Below, piece by piece: positions 22,801-34,400 of a stretch of DNA of 64,000 nucleotides (position 1 is the first letter of the stretch; each line of letters begins with the position of its first letter). Source of the DNA: Topomyia yanbarensis (Eukaryota; Arthropoda; Insecta; Diptera; Culicidae); the NCBI RefSeq assembly GCF_030247195.1, contig NC_080670.1, positions 213,392,546-213,456,545 of the forward strand, written 5' to 3'. The translations under genes and the position numbers were made by a program. Under the pieces are notes generated by a model that was not told where the DNA came from, did no database searches, and worked only from the letters and a program-made list of their open reading frames with translations.

Positions 22801-22858
22801 CCAAAAGGGTAGTTTTTACGAAAAATTGTGAGTTTTTACCGAAAGTGTGATTTTTTAC
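19855..22858. repeat. 3-kb degenerate minisatellite with dyad unit (TTTTTTACCGAAAGGGTAA type)
   Basis: More than 150 imperfect units of about 15-20 bases run head to tail. The consensus is close to GGGTAATTTTTTACCGAAA, with common variants GGGTCA, GGGGTAA and GAATGGATCAA. Each GGTAA-T(n)-TTACC pair is an inverted repeat around a T tract, so almost every unit can form a small hairpin. Longer blocks are duplicated: about 168 bp at 20,001 recurs at 21,431, and about 150 bp at 20,840 recurs at 21,933, each nearly identical. The open frame at 21,214-21,510 (FYRKGHFLPKG-type) is a by-product of the repeat. The array ends sharply near 22,858. Confidence 0.9.
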
Positions 22859-22859
22859 G

Positions 22860-25534
22860 CTTGTGAAATCAGCATCACACCTTAGCGCAATCAGGCTTAT
22901 TTACAGATTATTTGCGAGACACAAATTATTTGTAAACTGAGATTTTTTGGACAGCTCGCCGAAATAACAGATCGAAAGTTCTAAAATTCACACCTAGAAC
23001 AAAAATTTGAGCTGACTCATGTATATTTCAAAACTTTTTCAAAATGTGGAGAGGTCTAATGAACAACTTAAATCTGTTATTGCGTTAAACATTACCAAAT
23101 ATCTCAAACGTACGTGCAATCGGATCATTAAATGAAGAATAAAATTTATCTTTTATTAGCTATAGCTTATCTTTCTAAATATAAAAATATATACGTTTAA
23201 CTTATAAACCTTTACAATAATTTTTAATTGATTTTCTACGACAATGTGAACAAGTGCTTGTTTGACACTATCGCTCTTCTTTGACTGTGAATTTAGCCAC
23301 ATGGGTTAGCATTTTTGACGGTTATCCCAGAAAAAGGATAGGGATCAAGGTAGCTCAATAAAAGGTGTGGTCGTAATAATTAGATTTAAGCATATTTTTA
23401 ATTTGTTTTTTTTGCGTACAAAAAGCATATGGTTTAAAGATCTAATTTCGTCAAAAATTGTATACTGAAACATTATGAAAATGAACATAATATGAAAAAG
23501 TTCATGTTTCTGTATTTTCTATTTCTTTGGATTTACATTTTTAACTCCTTTAAATTTCAGTGTCTGAAAAGGTAAAATTGAAGAAGTGCACCATCTTGTT
23601 AAAAAAATGAAGAATGAGAAAAAAAGAATCTCTTTCCAAAAACTAAAGATCTTTTCGAGGTTTATGCAGGATATAGAAAATATTGAACATTTTTCCTGCA
23701 GGCAGATATACAAGAAATGTATAAAAAGAATAGCTCATGTTAAAAAGAGGGAAAATATCCACAGGATGTTTAGACCAATAAGAACAAATATTGTAAAAAT
23801 AAGAATAAATGATTATTATTCAGTGGCAGGGTCATTAGAAACAGGCTTAAAATCTTACTGACTAATCTTTTGTCTTCTGCTGGTAGGAGTCGAGCTAAGG
23901 CAGCATTACTACCAACCGCTCAAGTCTACCAGTCTTTACTGTGAGAACCGACTTTCATAACTTTCTCTACTCATTAATTTCTAGCTAATTGAATGTCGTT
24001 AAAAAGTAAAAAAAAGTTGCGTTTAACCCTACCAAGTCTGCGGTTCTTCCTATTTTACTCATTAATGAACGTTGAAGATGAATTCAACCACAACAAACCG
24101 AATGATCGTTGACAAGAAATGGTCGTGTTTTAAAGTATTAACCCGACCCGTAATCGAAATCCCTTATTCATTATTTTTAACCAAGAGGCACTTTACGCTC
24201 AGACAACGTTAATTGCTTACGAATACTAGTGATCATATTTTAAAAATTGGAACACTAGATGTGTTCAACTGTTTGAACAATCCTAATCCTACAATTTGGA
24301 TACAACAAAATCCTTTTTGTCTCAGAATCTCACTACCCTTTCTCATCGCAAATTCCTCCTCACAACAATTCGAGAGCGATGAAATTGCATACCCAAACTA
24401 CAAACATGCATCGTGAATAAATTAATCTTATCTTCCGGAGCTCTTCGTTCGTTCTCCGACAGCGCAATTTGGCATTTTCTTTACTAGTTCCACCCATCCA
24501 CTTTCTTGGCCGGCATCGCAATTCAAACAGAATTGTGTTCCCATTTACAAAGAAAAGTAATGCGCCAGGCTACTGCAGCACTAGCTTTTATTGGATTTAC
24601 CATTGTTTGTAATTCTTTTTATTCGTTTTGGTTTGCGATGTGCAACGAAGTTCTTTTCGCCAATTGGACTTGTGTGGGTGTGTGTACGCTTGTTCGGCAT
24701 AAAGTAATGGAATGACCGAAGATTGAGGAGGCGAGTTCCTGTGTCCAATAGAAGAAATCCACTGGAAACAATCGTTCCGAGCTGCTGGGAGTCGTTCGTT
24801 CGTTCGTTCGCTCACGAAAGGACGTATTCACCCAATCACAGCACAAACGAAGCAATCGCAATTGTTTGCTTTTTCGATTTGATGTTTTGTCGGTGCCTGA
24901 ACTAAGGAAGCCATGGAATGTAGAGGAACAGGGGTTCTTATTTCTTGGGTTCTGTGATCGATTGAAGCGAGCGTTGGTTGCTTTGATCGGATTGTTGAAT
25001 CTGTGAAGGGTGCTGCGTTTGGAATAGAAATTCAGTTCGGTTAAGTGATTTTTTATGGCGTTTCAAGATAGTGGCGCAAATTAAGTTCAGTTTTCAATCT
25101 AACAATTCGTTAGACACACTCATTCCAACTGATACTGTACTGTTTAAAGTTGTACAGACGACGGTGATGGCAAAATATATTGGATATTTTCATGCGTGAT
25201 ATTGCATCCGGGCCACAAGACAGAAAATTTTCTTGGCAAGCTTTGATGGAAATTTTATTTTTTCTCCATTTCAGCGGAAAGAAATTATACTCACGTTTTT
25301 CTAGAACCTGCTTTTACGGTTGTTGTCTGTAGTCAGAGGAAGTTTTCCCAGAACCAATATTTATGGATTCCCATCTAGACTGAAAAAGGATGTCCAATAA
25401 TGCAATTCACGTTGCATCTCGCAACCGCGTTCATACACTGGTGCAGACAAACCAACAAAACCAATGGATGAGAAATTCGCGCTAAATTTCACCTCGCAGA
25501 TAAACAACAATACTCGAGTGATTTAATTAAATCC
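22860..25534. other. Intergenic stretch from minisatellite to assembly gap
   Basis: Mostly AT-rich. A 91-codon open frame at 23,586-23,861 (lysine- and arginine-rich, KKMKNEKKRISFQK) resembles no family I know. A TTCG run occurs near 24,787-24,803. I find no exon that could be joined to a neighbouring gene. Confidence 0.35.
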
Positions 25535-26034
25535 NNNNNNNNNNNNNNNNNNNNNNNNNNNNNNNNNNNNNNNNNNNNNNNNNNNNNNNNNNNNNNNNNN
25601 NNNNNNNNNNNNNNNNNNNNNNNNNNNNNNNNNNNNNNNNNNNNNNNNNNNNNNNNNNNNNNNNNNNNNNNNNNNNNNNNNNNNNNNNNNNNNNNNNNNN
25701 NNNNNNNNNNNNNNNNNNNNNNNNNNNNNNNNNNNNNNNNNNNNNNNNNNNNNNNNNNNNNNNNNNNNNNNNNNNNNNNNNNNNNNNNNNNNNNNNNNNN
25801 NNNNNNNNNNNNNNNNNNNNNNNNNNNNNNNNNNNNNNNNNNNNNNNNNNNNNNNNNNNNNNNNNNNNNNNNNNNNNNNNNNNNNNNNNNNNNNNNNNNN
25901 NNNNNNNNNNNNNNNNNNNNNNNNNNNNNNNNNNNNNNNNNNNNNNNNNNNNNNNNNNNNNNNNNNNNNNNNNNNNNNNNNNNNNNNNNNNNNNNNNNNN
26001 NNNNNNNNNNNNNNNNNNNNNNNNNNNNNNNNNN
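25535..26034. other. Assembly gap (500 N)
   Basis: Exactly 500 unknown bases, probably a fixed-size placeholder. The right edge falls inside an R1-like element, so the missing part likely includes its upstream coding sequence. Open frames crossing it are meaningless. Confidence 0.98.
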
Positions 26035-26290
26035 AGTACCCGCATCGGTTTGGACATGCCTCGTCACCCCTTTGCCCGGAGTGTGTGAATGTGCGAGAGA
26101 CGCCAGAACACGTGGTCTTCGAATGCTCTAGGTTTGAAGGGGTATGCCCGGCGTGACAGTCGACAATATCGTCGAAGAGATGTCCCACGACGAGCATACC
26201 TGGGACGCTATCAACAGAGTGGTGAGGAGTGCGCTCTCCGAGTTGCACAGAAAGTGGCAAATGGACCAACAAAGTTGCGCTGTCGGCTAG
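26035..26290 (+). pseudogene. R1-like non-LTR retrotransposon ORF2, C-terminal end
   Basis: In plus-strand frames, HRFGHASSPLCPECVNVRET and then PEHVVFECSRFEG give the CX2C...HX4C zinc-binding motif at the C-terminus of R1-clade ORF2. After a frameshift near 26,140, VDNIVEEMSHDEHTWDAINR and VVRSALSELHRKWQMDQQ follow, the usual tail before the stop at 26,288-26,290. The RT and endonuclease domains are not present and would fall in the gap. The same tail appears at 37.2, 38.8 and 51.8 kb. Confidence 0.8.
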
Positions 26291-27060
26291 CAAGCCGCCG
26301 TGAAACCACAAATCGGATTTCGGGAGAAATTTCTCCGCCGGGGAACTCTCCTTCGGTGTAGACTAGGTCCACCGCCGGGGACCAGTTGAGTAGTACGCGA
26401 CGTAGCACCGGCTTCGGGTCGTCGGGGTGCCAGTGAGCTGGACGTCAGGCTTCACCGGAATCACCGGACCAACCCGGACACCCTACCGAGTAACTCGTGG
26501 GTAGGCTAGATCCACCGCCGGGGATTAGTGCAAGTAGATCGCGTCGGATTGCTAGCAGTGGGTCGTTGAGACGTCAGTGAACCGAAGGCTACGCTCCACC
26601 TGGAATCGCTGAATGGACCTCAGCACCTATTGACTGGTCCGTTGAGTAGGCTAGTTTCACCGTCGGTGAATAAATCGGACAGCTAATATCGGGATCGGGA
26701 GAAATCTACCGCCGGGGAAATCACAGTAAGGTAGATTCATCGCCGTGGACCTCAATTGTTACTAGGGATTAGCTCACAAAACAGACCTCGCTATCGAGAG
26801 AAATTCCGCTGCCGGGGTACTCTCAGTTGAAGTAGGGTAGTTCACCATAAATCTCGATAAAGCTGGGAGCTAAATGGCTCAAGGAAGCTGGTATCGGTGT
26901 CGGAAGCAATTCCTCCGTCGGGGAACTATCAGTCGGAGTAGGGTGACTTCACCGCCGGAGACTATCCGAGTAGATCGTGATAAGGTTGGGAGCTGAATGA
27001 CTCACGGGGACGAGAGCTAAATGGTGACGTCACTTATAGAGACAAGAAGCTAGATAGGAG
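26291..27060 (+). mobile_element. 3' UTR of the R1-like element with internal subrepeats
   Basis: A motif close to GTAGGCTAGATCCACCGCCG recurs: CCACCGCCGGGG at 26,369 and 26,512, TCACCGTCGGTG at 26,657, then shorter-spaced derivatives at 26,706, 26,737 and 26,949. The first three are 143-145 bases apart, so the UTR is built of tandem units. Similar UTRs follow the R1-like tails at 37.4, 39.0 and 51.5 kb, tying all four copies to one family. Confidence 0.7.
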
Positions 27061-27089
27061 TGGAAAGTTGAATCAAAGTTTAAAGGTCG

Positions 27090-27660
27090 AGCTATTTCAT
27101 AAATCAAGTGAGTTTCTTTTGCAAGTTCCCTTCATACCACATTACGAAAAAAAAATATTCACTCAATCTTCCTTTCTATCAAATGCGAATTTCCGGGTAT
27201 TGCACAGCCTCCTTGGTCACTTTCGTTCTGCTACGTTCCTTGAACTGGATCTCGCTGACAACTGTCTTTCGCGTCTCCTGGAAGTTCCGCCTGACGATTG
27301 CCCAATATTTTTCTATTGGGCGGAGCTCTTGCGTGTTGGGAGGGGTTCATGTCCCTGGGCACCACCTGGACGGCCGAAACACATAGATTTCCTAGTTGAT
27401 GGTCCCAGTTACGATGTAAATGTCACTCTTTAAGCCACAGGAACAGATGGCCTGCCAGACGAGATGTTTCTTTGCGAACTTCGACAGCTTAATGTGGTTG
27501 AAAATCTCTGCCACTTTTCCTTTTTCAGTCGACGTAAAGTATGCCTGTCCAGAAAGCTGGTTAAAGTTTGCTTTCCGATCAGCATTGATGCATTCTAAAT
27601 TTTCCGGCGGATCAAATTGGACTGTGACATTGAACTACTCAAAAATAGGGTAAAATAATC
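27090..27660 (-). pseudogene. Tc1/mariner-superfamily transposase remnant (internally deleted)
   Basis: Leftwards from about 27,590 a frame reads LSKFAKKHLVWQAICSCGLK then SDIYIVTGTIN, the DDE-domain stretch around the first strands of a Tc1/mariner-type transposase. After a stop it jumps at about 27,385 to a frame reading PPNTQELRPIEKYWAIVRRN and ETRKTVV, the region with the last catalytic acidic residue context (NPPNTPELRPIE type). The segment with the second catalytic aspartate is missing. No terminal repeats were found. It lies just downstream of the transporter gene, in the same orientation. Confidence 0.7.
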
Positions 27661-28235
27661 GTCTGAATTGGGCGTTATTTTTTATAATTAGAAACTATTA
27701 ACCGCATTCCTCTTGTAGCTAGTAAATAGTCGCGGTAAATCATGGATCAATACATTCTCAACATACGCAGACCCTCACTCGATTCGTCCTTAATTGTCTT
27801 TCACTCGAAATGTTTGTCATCTCATCGAATTCTCTCTAACAATTGCCATCATTCGCTTAAACTAAAACATTCTTACCACTTTCGTCGATATGTATTTATG
27901 TGCACCTATGGCTTCCTTACTCCTAGCAAAAATTGATCCTAAAACTATTTGAACAGTAACGACTAATCCTGTATTGCTGTTTGTGTGCTGAACGAGCATG
28001 GCACGCGAGTAACCTAAATGGATGACTTTGTGGCTTAATCTTACGTATCTTTTAAGCATCTCTCCTCTGAATCAGTGTTAAACATCCTATCGATTCATAT
28101 CTACTTAGTAGGTATCACAACTTGATCCTGTTCTCTTCCCGATCGTCATCTGTCTTCCAGGGAAATGTATTAGCTTGTGCTTTACTAAGAAATTCGTATA
28201 CTCCACGAACAACTGGACTGGAGACTGCAGGGACT
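27661..28235 (-). other. 3' flank and probable 3' UTR of the transporter gene
   Basis: This directly follows the stop codon on the minus strand. I found no canonical AATAAA or ATTAAA on the minus strand here, so the poly(A) site is not located and may use a variant signal. Confidence 0.4.
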
Positions 28236-28435
28236 TCACCTATCCTGCAACGGAATATCTCCGTAGCCGGCGGTGGTAGCTGCGGCAGCTTTGGTAATTG
28301 CTTCCGTGGCCCGTTTCCGGGCCAAATACCGCTGCAGCGGTGGAATGGAAAACAGAATGAAACCGCTGAGGGCGATCGTTGTACCGGCCAGGATAAAGCC
28401 CGGATTGTACGAGAGCGTTAGGTCGTAGAGCCATC
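28236..28435 (-). CDS. MCT exon 7 (last)
   Basis: Acceptor CTCAACAG before 28,435. The exon encodes GWLYDLTLSYNPGFILAGTT (TM12) and a basic C-terminal tail, with the TGA stop at 28,238-28,236. Confidence 0.92.
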
Positions 28436-31400
28436 CTGTTGAGAATGGAAATGTGATTTTAAAAAATTGAAACGTGATTTTGATTGATGTAACTCTTACC
28501 GGCTAGAGGTGGTCCCAGAAAAGATGCGATACCCTGAAACAGTAGCAGCAAACCGAAAGCGTTCGTTAGCTTGTCCAACCCGAGCAGATCGACTAGGATG
28601 ACGGAGGTAAGACCGACGTAGGCACCGATCGTGAAACCGAACACGGCCGAGTAGGTGGCGAGGCTGTAGAAGTCGAGGCACATTACGGAGAAGGCAGTCG
28701 CTGAAAAATACAAAAAAACGAATTTAAATATCCATTTTCGTCGGTGAAGGTATTTAAGACCTACCAAGACCACAAATGGTTAGGCACAGATTGTAAACGA
28801 GTAACCGGTTAACCCAGGGCTTATCCGAGAGGTAACCTAGCACGATACGACCGACTGTGTTAGCGATTCCGATTACTCCCAGCAGGTAACTGGCCTGTTT
28901 TGTATCGATATTTAGCACGTTGGCTTGTGCCGCCAGGTAGACGTACGGTACGTTGAACCCGACGCTCGTAAGAAAGTTAGACACGGTGAAAATGATAAAA
29001 ATCGGATCACGCAGTATCGAGAAGCTCATCATTTCCTTGTAGGTATCTGCGGTTTCTTTTGAGCAAGGAATACATCCACAACACACGAATTTTTCATCCG
29101 TACCGAGAGGCTTGCTGCCACCCTGAACCGAACCATAGGTTCCCTTGGAATACATGGCCAAACTGGCACTGGAAGCATGCCGGGAGGCTATATTGTGAAT
29201 AGAACCGGTGTAGAGGGCATCCTTCCGGTACATGGTACCACTCTCTGCCCGTTTGATCGTGACCTGATCGTACGTCGAGGGTTGGGAAACCAACGGTTGA
29301 CTCTGGGCAGTTTCGTCCTCGCTGTGCTTGCGATGCAAGCTTGAACCACTCTTGGATTGACCGTTCTGTGAAGAGAGTGTGCTATTAGAACTGTCAGTTG
29401 TCGGAGGTTACGTGAATTACTGACCGAACTCAACGCTATTCTCGGCGAATGCCCAATGCTGTGCGAACGACCTAAATTGTGCGCTTCTTCTTCGACGGCA
29501 TTATTCAGTTTGACGCTGGATGCTGTAAGAGCAAAAGAACAGTTACTAGAAGGTGGAATCATTCAATCATAGATCAAACCTACCGGCTTTGGAATGTGGT
29601 GCTTCAGCTCTCGGTGCTTCGACCGCCGGCGGTTCAACAGCTTTCAACGGTCGGAACATCGCACCGAAAATCGACGTTCCCAGTACGATCACCGACAGCA
29701 CAAGGAGAGCGTTCTGCCAGCCCAGCTTCGCAATCAGTATCTCCGTCACCGGAGCAAAGATAAATGTTCCCAGTCCGGAACCGCACACCGCAATTCCGGT
29801 CGCTAGCGAGCGCAGTCTTTCAAAGTACATCGTCACACTGACGATGGCCGGTAGGTAGATCAGTCCTAGCCCCAACCCGGTACCGGCTCCGATGGTGATG
29901 AACAACGTGAAAACATTCTTGGCGTAGATGCTGACGGCGAGACAGATTGAAGCCAGGATCGAACCAGCAATTGTGACCGCCCGGCAGCCATACCGATTAA
30001 CCAGTGAGGATGAGACGGGACCTGCGGAAGGAAAGATCCATGAGAAAGTGAAAATCTTATCAGAAGTAGAGTAAAAAAAATGGGAGCAATAAACACTTGT
30101 TCTACATGCTGCTACAACTGCTCACAGCCATGTTTGCGAAAACGGAAAATCGATTGCACTCTCCCTCAAACCCACAATCTGTATCCCCCAGCAAGAGCCT
30201 CTCTATCAATATTTTATTGTGTCATTTTCGCAGTAAAACAATGCTCATTGAAGTTGGCCTTGACTTGTGCTGGCTGACTGCTGTCAGACAAACGAGAGGC
30301 AGGCAAGTTCGTGTTTTTTTCCTCCCATCTCTATCCGCTACGCGATAGTTTACAAGATAACAAAGTATGCCTTGACGTAGGTCAGGAGTCGAGTGCAGAA
30401 TAAATATAGATACTGGCTCGGGTACTGTACTGTAGCAGCATATACATATTTAGCTCATGCGATGTGTTGGTAGGTTGTACGAGTAAAAATGTTTTGAAGG
30501 AAACATAAAATCTCTTACCAGAGCAGAGCGTGACTCCGACCAGAATTGAAGCAATCCACGCGGTGTAGCCTTTTCCCTCCTTGAAATAGTCGAGAAACTC
30601 GACGTAGAAGATACCGAACGAGTAAGTGATGCCGTCCGCTGAAAGGGGGAGGGGGGAAACAAAAAAAACATGTTAGATTGATTCACTTTAAAACCGTCGC
30701 TATCATAATAACTAAGTTTCAACCCGGAAAAAGCCGGTATCCGAGGAAATATCCTAAGTATTAAACAGTTTCATTCCATTCCGAACCGCATGCTGCCTGG
30801 TAAACGACGCCACACGACGAAACTAGGAGGAAGGTGAATTAATGAATTCTTGATGAATGAAATAAGCTGATTAGCGGAAGGGGTCGGGTTGTGATCCGGT
30901 GTTATCACAGACCCGCGTCCCGCTTCGTCGTAGGTTTGTCATTTTGCACAGGTGATGATTCGATGGATGCTCTACTCACTGCCGCCTAGAGGTTGGGATT
31001 TGCAACGCAGTAGGCAGTGAGTGACGATGATGGAAATGAACGCGTTAAACTTATTAGCCCGCGAGTGTAATGAATGCGATTTGTTGATGAGGGGCGAGTG
31101 ATAGGTACTGTAACCTAGCGAAGATTGCAGCAGTTTGATCAACGGTTGCTATGATTGTTATCATCGTTTCGCAGTCACAATCATTTATTTTGCCATTTTG
31201 GACCGTGAAATCGCATCATTGGAGCGGTTTGCTTGTCATAAAATATAACACCAAATTTTTTATTTCATTCCTAGAATCTTTGTTTGTATAATATATAGAT
31301 TCGGATTTTTTTTCTAGATTTGATTCTGGTGCAACCCTGTTCAAAAGTCTGACAGTATTTCACTTTATTGATGCCGTGGGCAGGATTCCGTCCCACTTCC

Positions 31401-34400
31401 TAGCAAGGGGGTACTAGGAACCGTCTCTATCTCAAATTAGGAGATTGAATTACATATTAGAAACCTTATATTTAGACAACTATAATGAAAACTGTGAATT
31501 TCCCTTAAATTGGCTGTAACAAATATCAGTTATCAACTATGTATAACGGAATATTGTGTATGGTATGCCGGCACTTGCTTACTGAAAAGATCCCTCGCGT
31601 TAATTTGTTATGGCTTGAAGCTGCGAACAAGCATTAAGGAATTGGTAAATAAGACTCAATATCCACGACCTCATCCAAATTTCTTGGATATCCAACCGAC
31701 GAAAAAACATCCAAACAAGTTAGTATTCCTAGATTTGGGTTTGCGATATGCGACGATATCTAGAGAAACGTTAAAACGATTGCCCATGCATATTACTGTC
31801 GGAGCAGTGAGTACTATCTAACACCTCTTCCATGCCCGATCGAAGATTGTTTTGTGATTCCCCACATTGTGTATGTACTATTTTATATTGAATCTTATGT
31901 TGCCGTTCTACACTTGACTGCCTCATTTGGATATAGGAAATCCAATTGAGCATTCAAAAGGAAAGTTTTGAAATAAACCTTTCAGTTCGGTCAAGTTTAT
32001 TTTAAACACGAAACGCATTATTTCTTTCTGCACGACAATATTGACTTGGATCTGCTTCAACGAAATGATAATTAAGGTAACATGTTTTATATATTAACCT
32101 CAACGACCTCTGTACTCAATACGGTCCATTTCTCGTGGTTTTTGCTGCAATTTAGCCGGTTCCGGGCCTTCTTATGTTTTGTGTTTTTTCATGCTCTGCA
32201 CTAGCCTAAACTAACATTCAACCACTAGTCTGTGCGTGCTAGTGTGGCCCACTGGCGGGTCGACGTGGATTGGCTTTTGCTGTGGGTCGTGTTTGCAAAC
32301 ATTGCTCCACAGCTTAATGGCGCTGTTGCTGTATACGGCTCGCAGTGGATGCAATTTTGTGTCGATATGAAATCAAGATATGATTAATGTACCGATTCAT
32401 GTGAATCATCCATTTTCCGACCAGCATGGCATGATAAAATTCTAACAGAATGCAATTGTCTTTAATAGTAAATAAGTATCATTTACTGACATTTAGCCGA
32501 GTTGAAGTAGTTTGCATGTTACTTGTTTCTTCTACTTCATTAGTTTGTCTTTGTGTACTTCTAGTAGTTTGCTTTTCCACTGCTCATGTATACCAAAAAT
32601 CTTGCAATTTACATACTTCTAATTAATCTCATTGAATATTATGTTTCCTTCTATTACTATATCTTAGATTCATACTAATACTCACTAACACAATCAATTG
32701 CATATTCTCTCATATACACTCACAATCTCTCTTATTTCAAACTTTCAAACGCTCGTGTCCTTCGCGATAATACAAACCTGGTGACAAACGCGAACTAGCA
32801 ATCATCCACACAGACTTACGCCTGTGATCTCGTCAATATTAAAACACCCTAGTAATTAAGTCAACGTATTACCACTTAAAAATTTACAAACGCGGTTTCA
32901 AGCATTCACCGATCGTTCACGTGATCATGAATCGGCCACGTTCGGACGTCCCTACCCTCGATGCTAGCAGCCTAGACTCATGCCTTCAGCTGTACCAACA
33001 AAAATGTCACTCTTATTCACTAGACAACACATTCCATGGTGACATGACTGGGAGATCTAGTGATATGGAACTCACTCTCTTCTAGCATCTGAACCATACA
33101 CTGAAAATTATGTATCAGATTACGGTCCGCGCGGTCATTCAAGAACACGCGCGAATTTAATGTATCGATTTATGAAAAATACATAGATTTAGAAACGTTT
33201 ATGCAATCATTCCCTGGATGTCTACGCAATCCTCAGGATTCTGGTGAAATTCTGCTCAGGAGTTTGGCAGTATTTCAAATCATCGATATCATGAGCAGAA
33301 AACATTATGTTTACACAGCAAGAAGGATATTTGTGAATTTCCAAACGGGATGTTGTGGGCGATCTGAAAAGTACGATATGGCTATACTTGCGCTTGAGCG
33401 GAGCTACTAAAAGTGAGCTCATAAACGATGTCGAATATTAACAGTTAGGGTGGAGCGTAATGCAACATGAATTAGCGAGATAAAAACTGAAAATAAATTT
33501 GAGACGTACTAGTTAAGCGAGAGTAATAAAACTGACAAGTTGTAATGTGCTTGAAGGGGAAATGTATTTTAGATTATTTCCTTTTTTCTGCGAGACATTG
33601 TCTATGAATGACCCTCAAACAAACAATATTCCATAACGAATATCACGTAACATCGATGTCAGAGCAGTGGGATCAAGGCCAAGTTCCCTCCGGTTCGTGC
33701 TAAACTGAGAAGCAACATCTATTTAGGCACCGAGAACAGACGTCCAGCTTAAAAGTCTGGGTCTTGTTTCTGGACTTTGGGCTCTGAACTGTGGATTCTG
33801 GACTCCGGACTCTAGGCTCTCTCCTCGGGACTCTGGGTCCTGGTCGCTCGAATCTGAACTTTGGATTCTGGACACTGAGCTCTGGAATCTGGACTCGAAA
33901 CTCTGGTCTCACTATTTTGGGTGAGGGGACCTGGATTGCGTGCAGAGGACTCAGGGCTCAGTATTTTGGAATAAAAATTCTAGACTCTGGTTTCTCTTCT
34001 CTAGGCTCTGGACTCTAGGTTTTGGACTCTGGGCTCTGGCATCTGAACTCTGAACTGTGGGCTCTGAACTTTAGGCTCTGCACCCGGTTCTCTTGATTCT
34101 GGACTGTGGGCTCTCTTCTTGGGACTCTGGATTGTGGGCTCTGAACTCGGGATACTGAGCTCAGTATTTTGGGTTGAGGAGTCTGGTCTCAGGATTCTCG
34201 TCTTTGGACTATGAGCTCTAGATTCTGGAAACGCTGGGTTCTAGACTCTGGACTCTCGCCTCGAGATTCTGTGTTTATGGCCTCTGGATTCTGTGCTCTG
34301 GAGTCTAAATTCTTGCCTCAGTATTTTGGGTTAAGTACTTTGGGCTCTGGATTCTGGTCTCAGAACTCTAGACTCTGGCCACAGTAATTTGGGTTTAGGA

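Noticed and set aside
19855..22858. CRISPR-like array
   Set aside because: Unit length, degeneracy, absence of unique spacers and the insect context all point to a minisatellite.
23885..23940. Possible second tRNA-like fossil (reverse strand, TGGTAG ... CTACCA)
   Set aside because: The B-box-like string has two mismatches and the arms do not fold convincingly.
25489..26311. Long minus-strand open frames across the first N run
   Set aside because: They are open only because N is translated as X; the real sequence is unknown.
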